64,000 nt of DNA. It comes from Nicotiana tabacum. Taxonomy: Eukaryota; Streptophyta; Magnoliopsida; Solanales; Solanaceae. A model generated the notes under the pieces. The model did no database searches and had not been told where the DNA came from. It saw only the letters and a list, made by a program, of their open reading frames with translations. Below, one piece after another: positions 11,111-22,150 of the stretch (within the stretch, counting starts at the first letter, position 1; each line of letters begins with the position of its first letter). The translations under genes and the position numbers were made by a program. The stretch is from assembly GCF_000715075.1 (NCBI RefSeq), contig NC_134082.1:99240399-99304398 (forward strand), read 5' to 3'.

Positions 11111-12420
11111 AAACTACTATGAGTAGGAAATGTAATTAGTTTGATGGGTAGGAAAACAAATGTAAACAACGGTAAATAATTTCGTTTTTGTGGGTAACTG
11201 TGTCATTCTTCCCCTCCACTGTTTGAGTACTTCTTTCGTCAGACATTTCCTTGAGTTGATTTGTTTTCAATTGAACTAAAAAAAAGGGGGAGGGGGCATT
11301 GCTTCAATCAAATACACGGGTTTTCTGGTTAAAACTTTAAAAGAGGGAAAAGATATTGCTTGGCATCAAGCAAAACCATCAAAAGACGCATAAGGGAGTA
11401 GACAATGGCAAGATATACTAAAGCATATGACAATAAGTCAGCAATATACCTACTCCTGACTACTGAAAGTGATTTTCAAACTTCAGTCTCAATTCTCTTC
11501 CTGATAGCATAATCATCTTTCAACCAAAATAATCTCACATATATCACTTACTATGATCTAGAAATGAATGAGGAAATGTTTAAGAGAGCTCCCCCAGGAT
11601 CCTAATACAGTTAATCACCTTCTGCTATAGTGGACATGGCAATGCTCATGATAAAACTTGCATTTTTCAGCTGTCTTCATCTGGTGCTCCAATCAAAAAC
11701 TATTTCACAGGCTGTAAATTGAACGATGATGGCTACTCTACTTTTTTCCTGACTATTCTTTTTCTTCGAGCCTTAGGATCTGTTGTTTCACCCACAGGAG
11801 ACTAGTCAGTTTGATCCCAAGAAGCCCAAGCTCGAAAACAATGGCAATTCTAGGATGTGAACCTTTCTGAAGAAGGCTGATCAAGACCCTCAGTGGGTCG
11901 ACTATAAGCCTTCAAGAGATCATCTGAATGGGCCAGTGGATCCACCTCTATACCAAGCCAAGCTAGTCTTGATGCCTCTCCTACTTGAACATTCAAGACC
12001 CTGCATACTTTTAACTGATTATTAAGCAGGAAAAAATCAAATAACCTCCAAATCTACAGAACATCGTATCCTTTATCCACCAGTTCTTAGGCTAACAGAA
12101 AAATACATTTCAATGATTAAGGCTAATCTAGTTCTACTGGACACTTGAATTGTGCAGACCGTGCAAACGTTAAGCACTATGGGAACATCAACAAATACTA
12201 CAAGTGCAAATCATAAACAGCAATGGCATTTTGGTAATTGCATTACTATTATTACATTAAAGGGGGAAAAGGGTCAAATTTGAGCCAGTACAATAAAAAA
12301 AATGAGCGACTTTGACTCCGTTCTTTTGTTCCAGTGTAATCCAACATCGCAAGTAAAAGTATCATTTTGTGCCCTTGGCTTCCAACGCAGCACAACCTGG
12401 GGTTAATTTTAAACCATACT
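11111..12420. other. unassigned intergenic DNA, one weak pseudo-exon
   Basis: Mostly noncoding with no repeat ends that I recognise. From 11805 to 12000 the plus strand reads QFDPKKPKLENN, a stop, then TFLKKADQDPQWVDYKPSRD and further codons to about 12030. That composition looks more protein-like than its surroundings. I do not recognise the family and it may be chance. Confidence 0.25.
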
Positions 12421-12595
12421 TAAAAGCCCATAGCAAAAATATGCTTCAAAAATGGCTTTGAATGTATGGTCAAGAGGAAATTTGGCTATGGAAGGAAGTT
12501 ATTGGTGCTAAATATGGCGTACAAAATCACCCGTATGCTAAAAAAAATAACATCCCCTTATGGTGTAGGGCCTTGGAAAAGCATCAGCAAAGTTT
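12420..12595 (+). pseudogene. LINE ORF2 C-terminal fragment, 5' piece
   Basis: Reads WLWKEVIGAKYG, then in a shifted frame PYGVGPWKSISKV, both typical of the segment after RT in plant L1-type LINEs. The reading breaks at 12595 and appears to resume at 16549 (KCISRVWNDIFHFLPEHI). This suggests a single old LINE copy split by the intervening 3.95 kb. Confidence 0.65.
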
Positions 12596-12700
12596 AAACA
12601 ACAACAACTACACACCTCAATCCCAAACAAATTGGGGTCGGCTATATGAATCCCCACTGCCATGTTTCTCCATCTAAGCCCAACTCATATCATCATCGTA
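12596..12700 (-). mobile_element. SINE 3' region, Au-like, minus strand
   Basis: Plus-strand AAACAACAACAAC at 12596 reads as a (TTG)n-type 3' tail on the minus strand. It is followed by 'ccaaacaaattggggtcggc' and 'ctatatgaatcc' near 12630-12655, the highly conserved 3' region of a widespread angiosperm SINE group (Au-like, from memory). The tRNA-related 5' end was not found, so the copy is partial or interrupted. Confidence 0.6.
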
Positions 12701-12870
12701 CCAAATAAAAGAGAGTGATGCACAAGTATAATACATATAAAAATAGTAGAATAATAATCAAAGAAAAGCAATTGAACCAAATCAAAGTGATTGGCTTAAT
12801 GTGTCTAAGAGTTATACTGAAGGCTTGCTTCATTCATGTTCTGAAATTTTGAGAAAGCCATAAGGCCTCC

Positions 12871-15788
12871 ATGGCCTAAACAAGCTCTCCCCAGCTTCAA
12901 GTTGCGGTAGAGTTATCCAAAAGCCCTACTTATGCAACCCGATTAAATGCTAAACCATATACCCAACCACTAGCCAAAACGAATTTGAAACGAATTGAAA
13001 GTCTCCATGGTGAATCAACAATTAAATTTACTGCGGAAAAACTTGATGCTTTTTCGGTAGAAGAGGGATTACACCAAGCAATTGTTATGAAGTTTTCTCC
13101 TGGAAAACCTGATTTATATGTGCTTCACGATTACACCAAGCAATTGTTATGAAGTTTTCTCCTGGAAAACCGGATTTACATGTGCTTCGCAAGTTGATTC
13201 CAGTGCAATTGAGCATTAAGGGACAGTGCAATATCCGACAATTTGAATTCCAGCACCTCTTGCTAAGGTTTGATCTCTATGATGATTATGTTCAAGTTCT
13301 GTCAAGATCCTTTAGATATATTCATGTATATGGGAAGCACATCGATTTAGATTATTTTCGTGGACTCTACTCTTTAATCCGAAGGAGGAGACTTCAAGAG
13401 CATCGGTGTGGATTTCGTTTCCTGGCAGCCAAATTTGTTTGCCAAGAAAGCGCTGTTACCTATCGCCTCTGCTGCAGGTAAACCATTAGCTGTAGATAAA
13501 GCTACTCCAGAAAGGTCAGGGCCAAGTACAGCAACGGTTAAGGTAATTCTCGATCTTCTTGACAAGCAACCAAAGCAGATCAGGTTACTTCAGGTGGATG
13601 AGAAATCTGGGAAAACTATTGAACATTACCAGGAGATTGTTTACAATAACCTTCCTAAGTATTGCAACTATTGTAAATGACAAGGACATGATGAAAATAA
13701 TTGCCATTAGATCTTAAAGAAATCTAACGACAATCAAGAGATTCTGTGAGGGTCGACAACATTGATGAATTACAGGTGGAAAAGTTTCAAGGTGATTTAT
13801 GAAATATGTTGAATGAAAAGAGGAGGTAACTGGCAGGTTTAATAAAGAGAAATCTATCCATGATAATCCTACTGGGCAGAAACAAAGTTCTCTGGAGGCT
13901 GGACATACAACTAAGATGGATTTAGCATTGGTTCCCAGCTCTTCGAAAGTTCAGAATTTGCAGAAAGAGCTTCAAGTAGCTGCAGCCTGCAGTAGATGCC
14001 TCAAAATCTGGGAACGGTCAGGTTTTATCTAGTCCTTGTCGTGAAACTAGTAAGGATGGATCAAAAAGGCATCGTAATGATGAACAAGAAAATAATTTTG
14101 TGCAGCAAGTTGAAAACTCAAGCAGTGTTGACACTTCCATGAGACGTGAATTTAAAGACTTGGCAAGGGTGTGGAGACAAATAATGAGGAAGGTTGGACT
14201 GCTGTATCACGGAAAAAAACTGCAGGAATTCGTATTGGCTCTCCAACTCGCATTAATGTGCAGCAAACAGTGGATATGCCAAGTGATCGAGATACGGTCT
14301 TTGTTGGTCCAAATTCTTATGATGTTTTGATGGCACCTCCTGGTGATGAGACTGTTTCTGGTGGGAATACGGAGCTTCAGGTGGTGCATGGTGTAGCTGG
14401 GCAGCGAACAAATGATGAAAATAATAAGGGAGAAGCTGTTATTTGAGATTCTGTGCAATTTCAAACTTTAGGAGAGGCACACCTGGATGTTGAAGGTGTG
14501 GTTGAGGTTAATAACAAGTTGGCTTTGGCTATGGCTGGTGATATTTCTACATCTCAGTCATATTCAGTGATTAATGTTAACTTGCAATCTATTGGATGCC
14601 AAATATTGGAGAGTTTGAGTCCACTTCAAGCTTAGAATGGTGCTTTATTGCCAACTGATATTATGCCCGAGAAGATGAGGCCAGGTACAGGTGCAAATGT
14701 TCAAGATTATGTTGGCTTGAATATATCGGTACAGGAGGTCCATTCTCAGACGCGAGACATCTCCTCGGACAGTAATGATGCTCAATCTATGCTCTCCTCA
14801 GCTGCTAATAAGCCCATGTGTCAGGGTACAGATTGAGCATGGTCATGAGGTTGGTACAAGGGAACAGGATAAAAATTTAAACAAGGAGCAAGGAGTTGAG
14901 CAAACTTCACCTAGCTGGGTATTGATGAAGAAGACGAACAGGAAGCTGACAATATTGCTAACCAAAGTGCTGCACACTCCAAAGATAATCAGGGAGGTAC
15001 TTTGGCTTCTCCAAATTCTGGCATGAAGAGCAAGTTTAATCCGAAAGCACCAGCAGACAATATGGAAGTACATATGACTCAAGCTACTGCAAAAGAAAAG
15101 GAAATTACTTTGGCACAGCAGAGTCAAAGTGCTTCGGCGGTAAACTGAATCGCAATGCTCCTGTTCTCCAAATGGGGCAGTAATTTTGGGTGATCAATTG
15201 GCATTACAACATGCCAAGGAACCTCATGGTAGTAGCTCAAAATCTGGACAGTGTTTGGTGGTAACAGGCAGTGGAACAATAGCTCATGGGCAAGGTTTGA
15301 TGGTAACAGGAACAAACTCAAGTGCTTCAAAATTTAAGTTGGCTAATAGAGATCTTCTTAATGCTTTAGTCTCTCATGATGTGGAAAAATTGAAGGCTCT
15401 TGATGAGCCGGTTACTTCAAATACCTTAGCCATTACATCCAAGTCTATTGGTGTAGTGGAAAAAAGATAGGAACAGGGTGCTTTAGTGTCAGGACATAGT
15501 CCAATCGAAACAATTGTTGTTGATACAGATATCTACGAGGAAGGAGGAGAAGATGACATGTTAGATACTTGCTTTGCAAATGTAGCTAGGGATGGAGATC
15601 TTTCACCTCGACTACAAAGGAGTTGAGCAAACAAAGGCACAAAGAAGAACTCTCATGGACGGCAGCATAGTTGGGATGGAAAGGTGATTGAGGAGGTTAC
15701 TATTCGGTATCTTCCAATGAGAATTGCAAAGCAAAAGGTGGCTGCTTTTACTACTTCAACAAGGTCCACTAGATCAAAGAAAAAATAA
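12871..15788 (+). pseudogene. LINE ORF1 (DUF4283 and zinc knuckle), decayed
   Basis: An open frame can be followed in pieces from MA at 12871. Its N-terminal half (LHGESTIKF, MKFSPGKPDLHVLRKLIPVQ, LLLRFDLYDDYVQVLSRS) matches the DUF4283 domain of plant LINE ORF1 proteins. After a frameshift the frame reads FAKKALLPIASAAGKPLAVD, then a CCHC knuckle near 13660-13710 (CNYCKCQGHDENNC, with one stop inside). A long hydrophilic tail with several stops ends at KKK-stop near 15788. A 62 bp tandem duplication at 13069 adds another frameshift. ORF1 proteins bind LINE RNA. This copy is dead, and its ORF2 is not recognisable downstream. Confidence 0.72.
13069..13192 (+). repeat. 62 bp tandem duplication inside LINE ORF1
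   Basis: 13069-13130 and 13131-13192 are near-identical, both starting TTACACCAAGCAATTG. They differ at a handful of positions. Because 62 is not a multiple of 3, the duplication breaks the reading frame. Confidence 0.9.
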
Positions 15789-15832
15789 TGAAACTTCAAG
15801 ATATTTTGGGAAGGTTGGAGGAAAATGACAAG

Positions 15833-16014
15833 AAAGGGAGTCTTATGTAACTGGTAAAGTTGTTGTCATGTGACCAGGAGGTCACGGGTTTTAGCCGTGG
15901 AAACGGCCTCTTGCAGAAATGCAGGGTAAGGCTGCGTACAATAGACCCTTGTGGTCCGGCCATTTCCCGGACCCCGCGCATAGCGGGAGCTTAGTGCACT
16001 GGGCTGCTCTTTTT
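15833..16014 (+). mobile_element. TS-type SINE with 16 bp target duplication
   Basis: A tRNA-derived SINE. An A-box-like stretch (TATGTAACTGG near 15843) and a B-box-like GGTTTTAGCC (near 15887) are followed by a GC-rich body with 'aggctgcgtacaatagaccc' and 'ccccgcgcatagcgggagc', and a T-rich end at 16014. Flanks GGAGGAAAATGACAAG (15817-15832) and GGAGGAAAAAGACAAG (16015-16030) are a target-site duplication with one mismatch. Family identity with the tobacco TS SINE is from memory. Mobilisation would depend on a LINE reverse transcriptase. Confidence 0.9.
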
Positions 16015-16030
16015 GGAGGAAAAAGACAAG

Positions 16031-16548
16031 GTACATAATCAAAATGCTACTAGGCTACAAGTTTTTTAAGATGTCACAAGTTCAAAGAAGAAGAGGCTTG
16101 CCTCAATTCTCTTTCTTGTTTTATTTTATCACTTTATTAGTATCATCACATGTAATATCATCACAGAGCTGTCATGATCATAGAATACTTGGTTCTTTAT
16201 AGTTCCTACTTTTTACATGCTTGCTAGTAACAGAGGCAGTTCATACCACATAGAATTGTAAGGTCTAGCTCAGTAATTGTCGTTTATCCACTTTTGCCTC
16301 AGGGAGTTCACCTGAGTTGGCATTGACGTCATCGCACCTGGTGAAAGCAATGGAGGTGCTTAGAGATGACTGGCCTGCCAAGGCCTTTGGATACTACGCT
16401 ACTGGAGCTTTTGCTCCTCTTACTTGTACTTTTCCTTTTCCAGTTTTTTGTATTAATAAAATTAGCCACTAAGCACTCTGCTTAGTGGTATAGTCCCCTA
16501 AAAAACAAATCAAAGTCCTAACATGACTAAAGCTATTCCTAACTAAAT
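16031..16548. other. noncoding DNA, possible LINE 3' untranslated region
   Basis: No reading frame that I can support. Around 16430-16500 the sequence 'tttttgtattaataaaatta' followed by a short A-rich stretch could be a LINE 3' end. The segment lies just before the 3' copy of the 15 bp direct repeat at 16549. Confidence 0.35.
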
Positions 16549-17060
16549 GCATCAGCAGAGTTTGGAATGATATTTTTCATTTTCTTCCAGAACATATCTT
16601 TTAACGCTGGCAATGGTGCACATATCAAGTTTTGGAAAGATAAACGGCTTGGAACTCCCCCAGGTGGAAACATTCACAAGCCTCTGGGCTCTCCTGATAG
16701 AACATAGACTCAGCCATCTCCAAAAACAGAGAAGATAACTCCTGGAACCCACAATTCAGAAGAAACCTCTAGAACTGGGAATTGAATGACCTGCTAACTC
16801 TATTGAGTGCTCTTGATGAATAGAACATTGATGATCAACAGGCAGATAGAAAAATATGGGACAATAGTAAAGCAAGTATATAGTTAAGGACGGCTACGAC
16901 CAATTCTGCTCTGAATGGTCTGCTAGTAGATTGGCCATGGAAGCACACTTGTAGGACAAAATTACCATTTAAGTGGCCAGCTTCACCTGGACAGCACTTA
17001 AAGGGGCATGTCTCACCCAAGACAACCTATGCAGAAGAAATATTATACTAGTAAACTGAT
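16549..17060 (+). pseudogene. LINE ORF2 C-terminus (zf-RVT), 3' piece
   Basis: Resumes with RVWNDIFHFLPEHI, then in another frame NAGNGAHIKFWKDKRLG, and WPWKHTCRTKLPFK with GHVSPKTTYAEE. These correspond to the glycine-rich segment and the zf-RVT domain that end plant LINE ORF2. Several stops and frame changes are present. It is probably the continuation of the fragment at 12420-12595. Confidence 0.7.
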
Positions 17061-17289
17061 GTAATAAACTATCTGACTTGTGGAACCTTTGTCATGCCTC
17101 ATACTCTTAGGCCTTACTTGTTTGCACTTAATGGACGTCTGGACCTTAATGGTTCATACCTTACACTATTAACTGCATTTATTTTTATTAAAATTTAGTC
17201 ACTTAATGGGTTACAAATATTTCATTAAAATTTTGAACAAAGTCTTAATATCATTAAGAGGTTATTCAAAATGTTTTGTGAATATGACT
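17061..17289. other. unassigned noncoding spacer
   Basis: Starts with a few more decayed LINE-like bases. It then holds 'cttgtttgcacttaatgg' near 17120, which resembles the ends of some Solanaceae hAT-type MITEs. I could not find a matching inverted end, so no element is called. Confidence 0.25.
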
Positions 17290-17705
17290 TTTCGCCACAA
17301 CTCTGTCCACAACAATGACCACCACCACCGTCAACCACCACCACCGCAGCCAACCACTAGCACCATCAACCACTACATCAGTTACTACCACGCCAACCCC
17401 CTCTACCCCACTATAACTATAACCACTGCCAACCACCATTACTACCGCCGTTGGTGCCATTTCACCACCACCAATGGCCACGAGCACCACCATCACTACT
17501 ATCACCGCCCCCAACCACTACTACCGGCCACCTCTATCATCACAACCGCCACCACTGCCAACCACCAAACTTTCCACCGCCGCCACCTACTAACATCAAC
17601 CGACTCCACCAACACAACCAGCAACACCATAGCGCCAATTACTACCACACCAACCACCCCTATCATCACCAAACTATAACCACCACCGCCACCAAACACA
17701 ACTAC
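17290..17705 (+). repeat. CAC/ACC-rich low-complexity repeat
   Basis: About 400 bp of imperfect CAC, ACC, CCA and CAA triplets with strong C bias and almost no G on the plus strand. The frames over it (His/Thr/Pro-rich on plus, Val/Gly-rich on minus) are compositional artefacts. Confidence 0.85.
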
Positions 17706-17933
17706 CAACAATCTCCACATCATTGTCGAACATAAAATATTCATTTATAACTTTAAAAGTTTTAATTTTCTTATCAAATAATGATTTTATTTATTAAATT
17801 TATATTTTTCTAATATTTATATTTAATTACTTTTTATCTGAATTGTATATTATTATGTTCAAATATAAACAAATTATACACATTCAGATATTGAAAAAAA
17901 AAACAATTTTAATCATATTAGAAAGCAACACTT

Positions 17934-18453
17934 AAATTGGAATGGATGGAATATATCATTTTAGTTGGGTTTACCTCATGCCTATAAATAATGCTAATTT
18001 TTGTTTTGGATTTTGTTAGTTCCCTGATCTTAGCATATTCTCATGTATTGGAGCTAACTCTCTCTCTCCTCCTTTTGTAACTATTGCATCTTCTCAATCC
18101 TGTTAATTAAATCTTCTTACTTCATAAACAAAAGAAAAATTTAACCATTCAAAGTTGAGGGATAAATTAGAAAGACACTCTTCGGAACAGACTAAAAATA
18201 AAAGTAAGACACATAAATTGGAATGGATGGAGTATATCTTTTTAGCTAGGTTTACCTCACCCCTATAAATAATGCTAATCTTTGTTTTGGAGTTTGTTAG
18301 CTCCTTGATCTTAGCATATTCTCATGTATTGGAGCCAACTCTCTCCTACATTTATAATTATAACTATTGCATCTTCTCAATCCTGTTAATGAAATCTTCT
18401 TACTTCATAAAATAAAAATAAAAAATTAACTGTTCAAAAGTTGAGGGATAAAA
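17934..18453 (+). repeat. ~235 bp sequence duplicated in direct orientation
   Basis: 17934-18166 and 18215-18453 are diverged copies. Each begins AAATTGGAATGGATGG, contains TATAAATAATGCTAAT (about 17983 and 18263) and CTTAGCATATTCTCATG, and ends GTTGAGGGATAAA. The opening resembles a decayed Stowaway/mariner MITE terminus. The later part, with 'cttcttacttcataaa' and an A-rich stretch, resembles a LINE 3' tail. The copies lie just upstream of the LINE ORF1 at 18569. Confidence 0.8.
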
Positions 18454-21400
18454 CCAAGCGCGAAATCCCTAATCTTGGGAAATGAGCCCAATCTTTCTCT
18501 CTCTCTCTCTGAACCATGTTCCGGTGAATTTTCCCTCTGATTTTACTCCGTTTTCAACTTAGCTTTTCATGGAAAACAAGATTTTTTTCATCACAGGTGC
18601 CAAATCTTTTGAGCTGTTCGATTCTGGTGAAGGGTGGTTTGTATTAATTGAAAGAGGCAGAAGATTTTCAACCAGCATCAAAATAGATGAGGAAAATCTC
18701 CGTCGTGTGCGCGATGCTTTTAAACAAGCGTCCAAAAGAACAGGGGATTATTACAGGCATTGGGGATGGAAGTCGCAAGCATATACATTCAGAATATTTG
18801 TAAACTTCAACACACATGGCAGATTCATTCGGATCGAGACATGGCTGGGGGACAGAAGGAAAGGGGTGATTATTCCTGAACCAGTTTATAATGGGGGCTG
18901 GGGAGATATAGCAGTGAAAATATTACATTTTTTGGGGAAGCTAACAACAAGCAGATTCAAGAAATACCCTACTTCTCCTACAAGATCCTATGTGGATACG
19001 GCTAAGATCACTCAATGGCCAGAATTGGCGAAGTTTCCAGCTACGGTGGTCGACAATGTCATCAACATCAATGCAGACACAGATGAATGGAGCCAGCAAT
19101 TTCTTTCTCAGTGTTTAGTTGGGAACTCTAACGATTCTTTCAACTATAGCCCAAATCAAGAAGTGATTAAGACTTGGTTCATGAGCAGGTGGAAGATTTG
19201 TTCTGGTCTGAGAGTTACTCCTCTAGCTCACAACCAGTTTTTGTTCGAGTTTCCTTCGAGACAAAAAGCAGTGAGAATCCATGCTAGAGAATGGTTTTGG
19301 AATGGTCGGCACTTATCTTTAGAATGGTGGACATCAGTGTCAGGGACCAATTTAGCCTCCCCGAGATCAGATTACAAATGGGTAAAAGCATTTGGTATTC
19401 CAGTCCATGTGTGGTCTCTAGACACCTTCAAGATTATTGGCGACTTATGTGGTGGTTTTGTTGGAATTGATGAAGATACGAAGAACCGAAATCACTACAT
19501 TTGGGCGAGAATCGGTGTTAATGCCAAAGAATTTAATTGTCCACACAAAATTGATCTTGATGTGGAAGAATGGAGATTTGAAATCTCGATTCTTAAAGAT
19601 GTTGCTGCAACGCCAAAGCCCATCCCTACCCGAGCCCAGCAAGTAGCAGAGAAAGCCACCGGAGAAGAAAGGTGCAAGTGTACGTCAAACACTGCAACAG
19701 CAAGTTTTTCGGGGACTGAGCTGAAAATTAGGGCTCAGCTGAAGCACGTGATGGGGCAGAGTGTGGCGGAGAACTTTAATTCAAATTTACTAGGGCCCAC
19801 CCCAAATGGAAAGCACAAGGTGGGTCAACTGGAAGAGCAATGTTTAAACTCGGAGCTACAAGGGCCCACTCCAAAATTCTTGCTTACACGAGCTAATACT
19901 AAAATTCCCAAGGGCCGACCCAGTGTAGCAAGCTGCTCAGGAAGTAAAGACCCAATTTCTTTGGGCCTAAGTGCAGCAGAAACGTATTATTTAGCAGGCC
20001 CGGGGAGGAAGGCCCAGTCTAAACCCAAATTTAAGAAGCCACCATCTGTTCAAGAATGGAGAGCCATTCGTCTGTTGCCAAATCCCCGTCTCCAACTTCA
20101 AAGCTCTGAATCTCCAAACGTCAGCAACACTCCCCCAGCAGTCAAGTCCCAAGAGACTTACAACAAAGACTTCATTACTGGGCAAACTCTCATGCAACCA
20201 CCATCTCTGAAGAAGATGATGCAGACGACGAAGCAGATAACACTGCAAACAATCTCTGGTGTCTCTCGAACCGATTGGCTTGGTCAGAAACTGCTTCAAC
20301 TGCACTGGTATATTCTGATACTGATACATCATTATCTTCTCACTGCTACGAGCCGGAACAACTGCAATCACAAGGAATTCAGCAACCTAATGTCATTGAA
20401 ACATCTAAATGGACAAAATTGGTTATGGGTAAAGCATGCAAAGCTTTTGGGATCAACGTAGCCGAATTTGAGTATGAAATCTTCAATTTAATTATGAGGA
20501 TGGATCAGAAGAGACAAATTTAGATACAAAAAAAGGGGTCACTGGCAGCAACAAACAAGAAGGGAAAGAAGAAAGGGGAAGGTGAGGTTCAAAAGTTAAT
20601 TAGCAGCATTAACTACGATGGGGGAAGCAACAGAGGCAGGGGCAGGCACTTCAAGAGCCAGTCAAGATGAAAGTAAAATCCTAAGCTGGAACATTAATGG
20701 TCTCAATGGAAGGAAAAAAAGGAGCACTCTAGCATCTTTAGTTCGTAAATGGAAGGCCGACATTTTGTGTCTTCAGGAAACCAAAATGGAGGTAATTCCT
20801 AAAAGCTTGTTACATCAAATTTGGGGGAGCAGATGGGTTGATTGGGTAGAACTAAAGACATGTGGCACCAGTGGGGGTATTATTATTATTTGGGATAAGA
20901 GAATGTGGAATTGCATCGACTCTCATCAAGGCAATTACACAATCACCTGTATGCTTGAAAGTTTACAAGAGGATTTCAGATGGTGCTTTACTGGATTATA
21001 TGGTCCACATACAAATTCTGAGAGGAAAGAACTATGGCAGGAGCTGGGAGCAATCAGAGGTATTTGGAGTGAGCAATGGGTTATAGGTGGGGATTTCAAT
21101 GTATGCAGGTTCGAGAACGAGAGACTCAATTGCACTAGGAGATCCAAAGCAATGAAAAGCTTCTCAGAAACAATTATGGATCTGCAAATGATTGATTTGC
21201 CTCTTCATGGAGCACAGTATACATGGTCAAGGGGGGAAGACACTCTACAGACATCTAGGATTGACAGATTCCTTATTTCTATAAAGTGGGATGAAAGCTT
21301 TAAAGCAATTAAACAGTTGGCGTTGCCTAGACCTATTTCTGATCATAAACCATTACCGTTGGAATGTGGAGAATGGAAGGCAACCCACTCCTACTTCAAG

Positions 21401-22150
21401 TTTGAGAATATGTGGTTGCAACAAGAGGGGTTCATTGATACGGTGAAAGGGTGGTGGCAAAATTACACTATAGGTGGCAGCCCTTATTTTATTCTCATTA
21501 AGAAGTTGAGAAACTTGAAAAAAGATATCTCCAACTGGAATAAAGAAGTTTATGGCAAGCTAGAAGTAAGAAGAAGCAAGGCTCGTGAGGAACTTGCTGC
21601 TTTAGAACAGGCTACAGAAGGCAGAATTCCAGTGCAGGCTGAAAAGCAGAAGATTTTGAGTTTGCAAGTAGAGCTGGAGGAACTGGCCAAAGCTGAAGAA
21701 ACATCATGGAGACAAAAGTCAAGATGTCAATTGTTGAAAGAGGGGGACAAGAACACCAAATATTTCCATTCCATAGCCAATTCACACAGAAGAGTCAACA
21801 ATATTGACAAGCTCAAAGTGAATGATGAAATAACAGAAGACAAAACACAGATTAAAGAGGAGATCTTGAACTTCTACCAGAATCTGTATACAGAAAACGA
21901 AGTGTGGAGACCTACTGCCAATTTTGATGAAGTAGCTACACTAGCAGAAGAGGATAGGGAGTTGTTAGAGAAAGCTTTTGACGAAGAAGAAGTGCATGAA
22001 ACCATTAACTCCTATTCCTCAGATAAGGCTCCAGGGCCAGATGGTTTCACTATGGCTTTCTTTCAAAGAACATGGGAGTTTATCAAGCCAGAAGTGATGG
22101 GGGCACTCAATCACTTTCATCAGCAATGCTATATGGTGAGATCATGTAAT
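18454..22150 (+). mobile_element. L1-type LINE, 3' truncated
   Basis: A pyrimidine-rich leader (TCTCTCTCTCTC near 18500) precedes ORF1 and ORF2 in the standard L1 order. The element stops in early RT at about 22150, where minus-strand copia coding sequence begins. No RT palm, zf-RVT or poly(A) tail is present, and no duplication of the target is seen at the junction. This is the best preserved LINE in the window. Confidence 0.88.
18569..20461 (+). CDS. LINE ORF1 protein, DUF4283 domain, C-terminal frameshift
   Basis: A 630-codon frame from ATG at 18569, the first ATG after the pyrimidine-rich leader. Residues about 200-345 form a DUF4283-like domain (WKICSGLRVTPLAHNQFLFE, FWNGRHLSLEWW, FGIPVHVWSLDTFKIIG, GGFVGIDEDT). 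It lacks the CCHC knuckle of the ORF1 at 12871. The hydrophilic tail (from about residue 360) loses its original frame around 20150-20215. The ancestral C-terminus, with acidic EEDDADDEADNTANN and then KWTKLVMGKACKAFG, continues in the next frame to a stop at 20523. Role: RNA-binding partner of the LINE reverse transcriptase, by family. Not a host gene. Confidence 0.8.
   Translation: MENKIFFITGAKSFELFDSGEGWFVLIERGRRFSTSIKIDEENLRRVRDAFKQASKRTGDYYRHWGWKSQAYTFRIFVNFNTHGRFIRIETWLGDRRKGVIIPEPVYNGGWGDIAVKILHFLGKLTTSRFKKYPTSPTRSYVDTAKITQWPELAKFPATVVDNVININADTDEWSQQFLSQCLVGNSNDSFNYSPNQEVIKTWFMSRWKICSGLRVTPLAHNQFLFEFPSRQKAVRIHAREWFWNGRHLSLEWWTSVSGTNLASPRSDYKWVKAFGIPVHVWSLDTFKIIGDLCGGFVGIDEDTKNRNHYIWARIGVNAKEFNCPHKIDLDVEEWRFEISILKDVAATPKPIPTRAQQVAEKATGEERCKCTSNTATASFSGTELKIRAQLKHVMGQSVAENFNSNLLGPTPNGKHKVGQLEEQCLNSELQGPTPKFLLTRANTKIPKGRPSVASCSGSKDPISLGLSAAETYYLAGPGRKAQSKPKFKKPPSVQEWRAIRLLPNPRLQLQSSESPNVSNTPPAVKSQETYNKDFITGQTLMQPPSLKKMMQTTKQITLQTISGVSRTDWLGQKLLQLHWYILILIHHYLLTATSRNNCNHKEFSNLMSLKHLNGQNWLWVKHAKLLGST

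Noticed and set aside
10930..11169. Phe-rich 79-codon minus-strand ORF, possible membrane protein
   Set aside because: It is the complement of the purine tract; its composition is explained by TTT/TTC runs.
15833..16014. Functional tRNA gene
   Set aside because: Only the internal promoter boxes resemble a tRNA; the body, T-rich end and 16 bp duplication identify a SINE.
17206..17735. His/Thr/Pro-rich plus-strand ORFs and Val/Gly-rich minus-strand ORFs
   Set aside because: They sit on a CAC/ACC low-complexity repeat that stays open in several frames on both strands.
17110..17940. hAT-type MITE starting at 'cttgtttgcacttaatgg'
   Set aside because: I could not find a convincing inverted partner end or target duplication on the right side.
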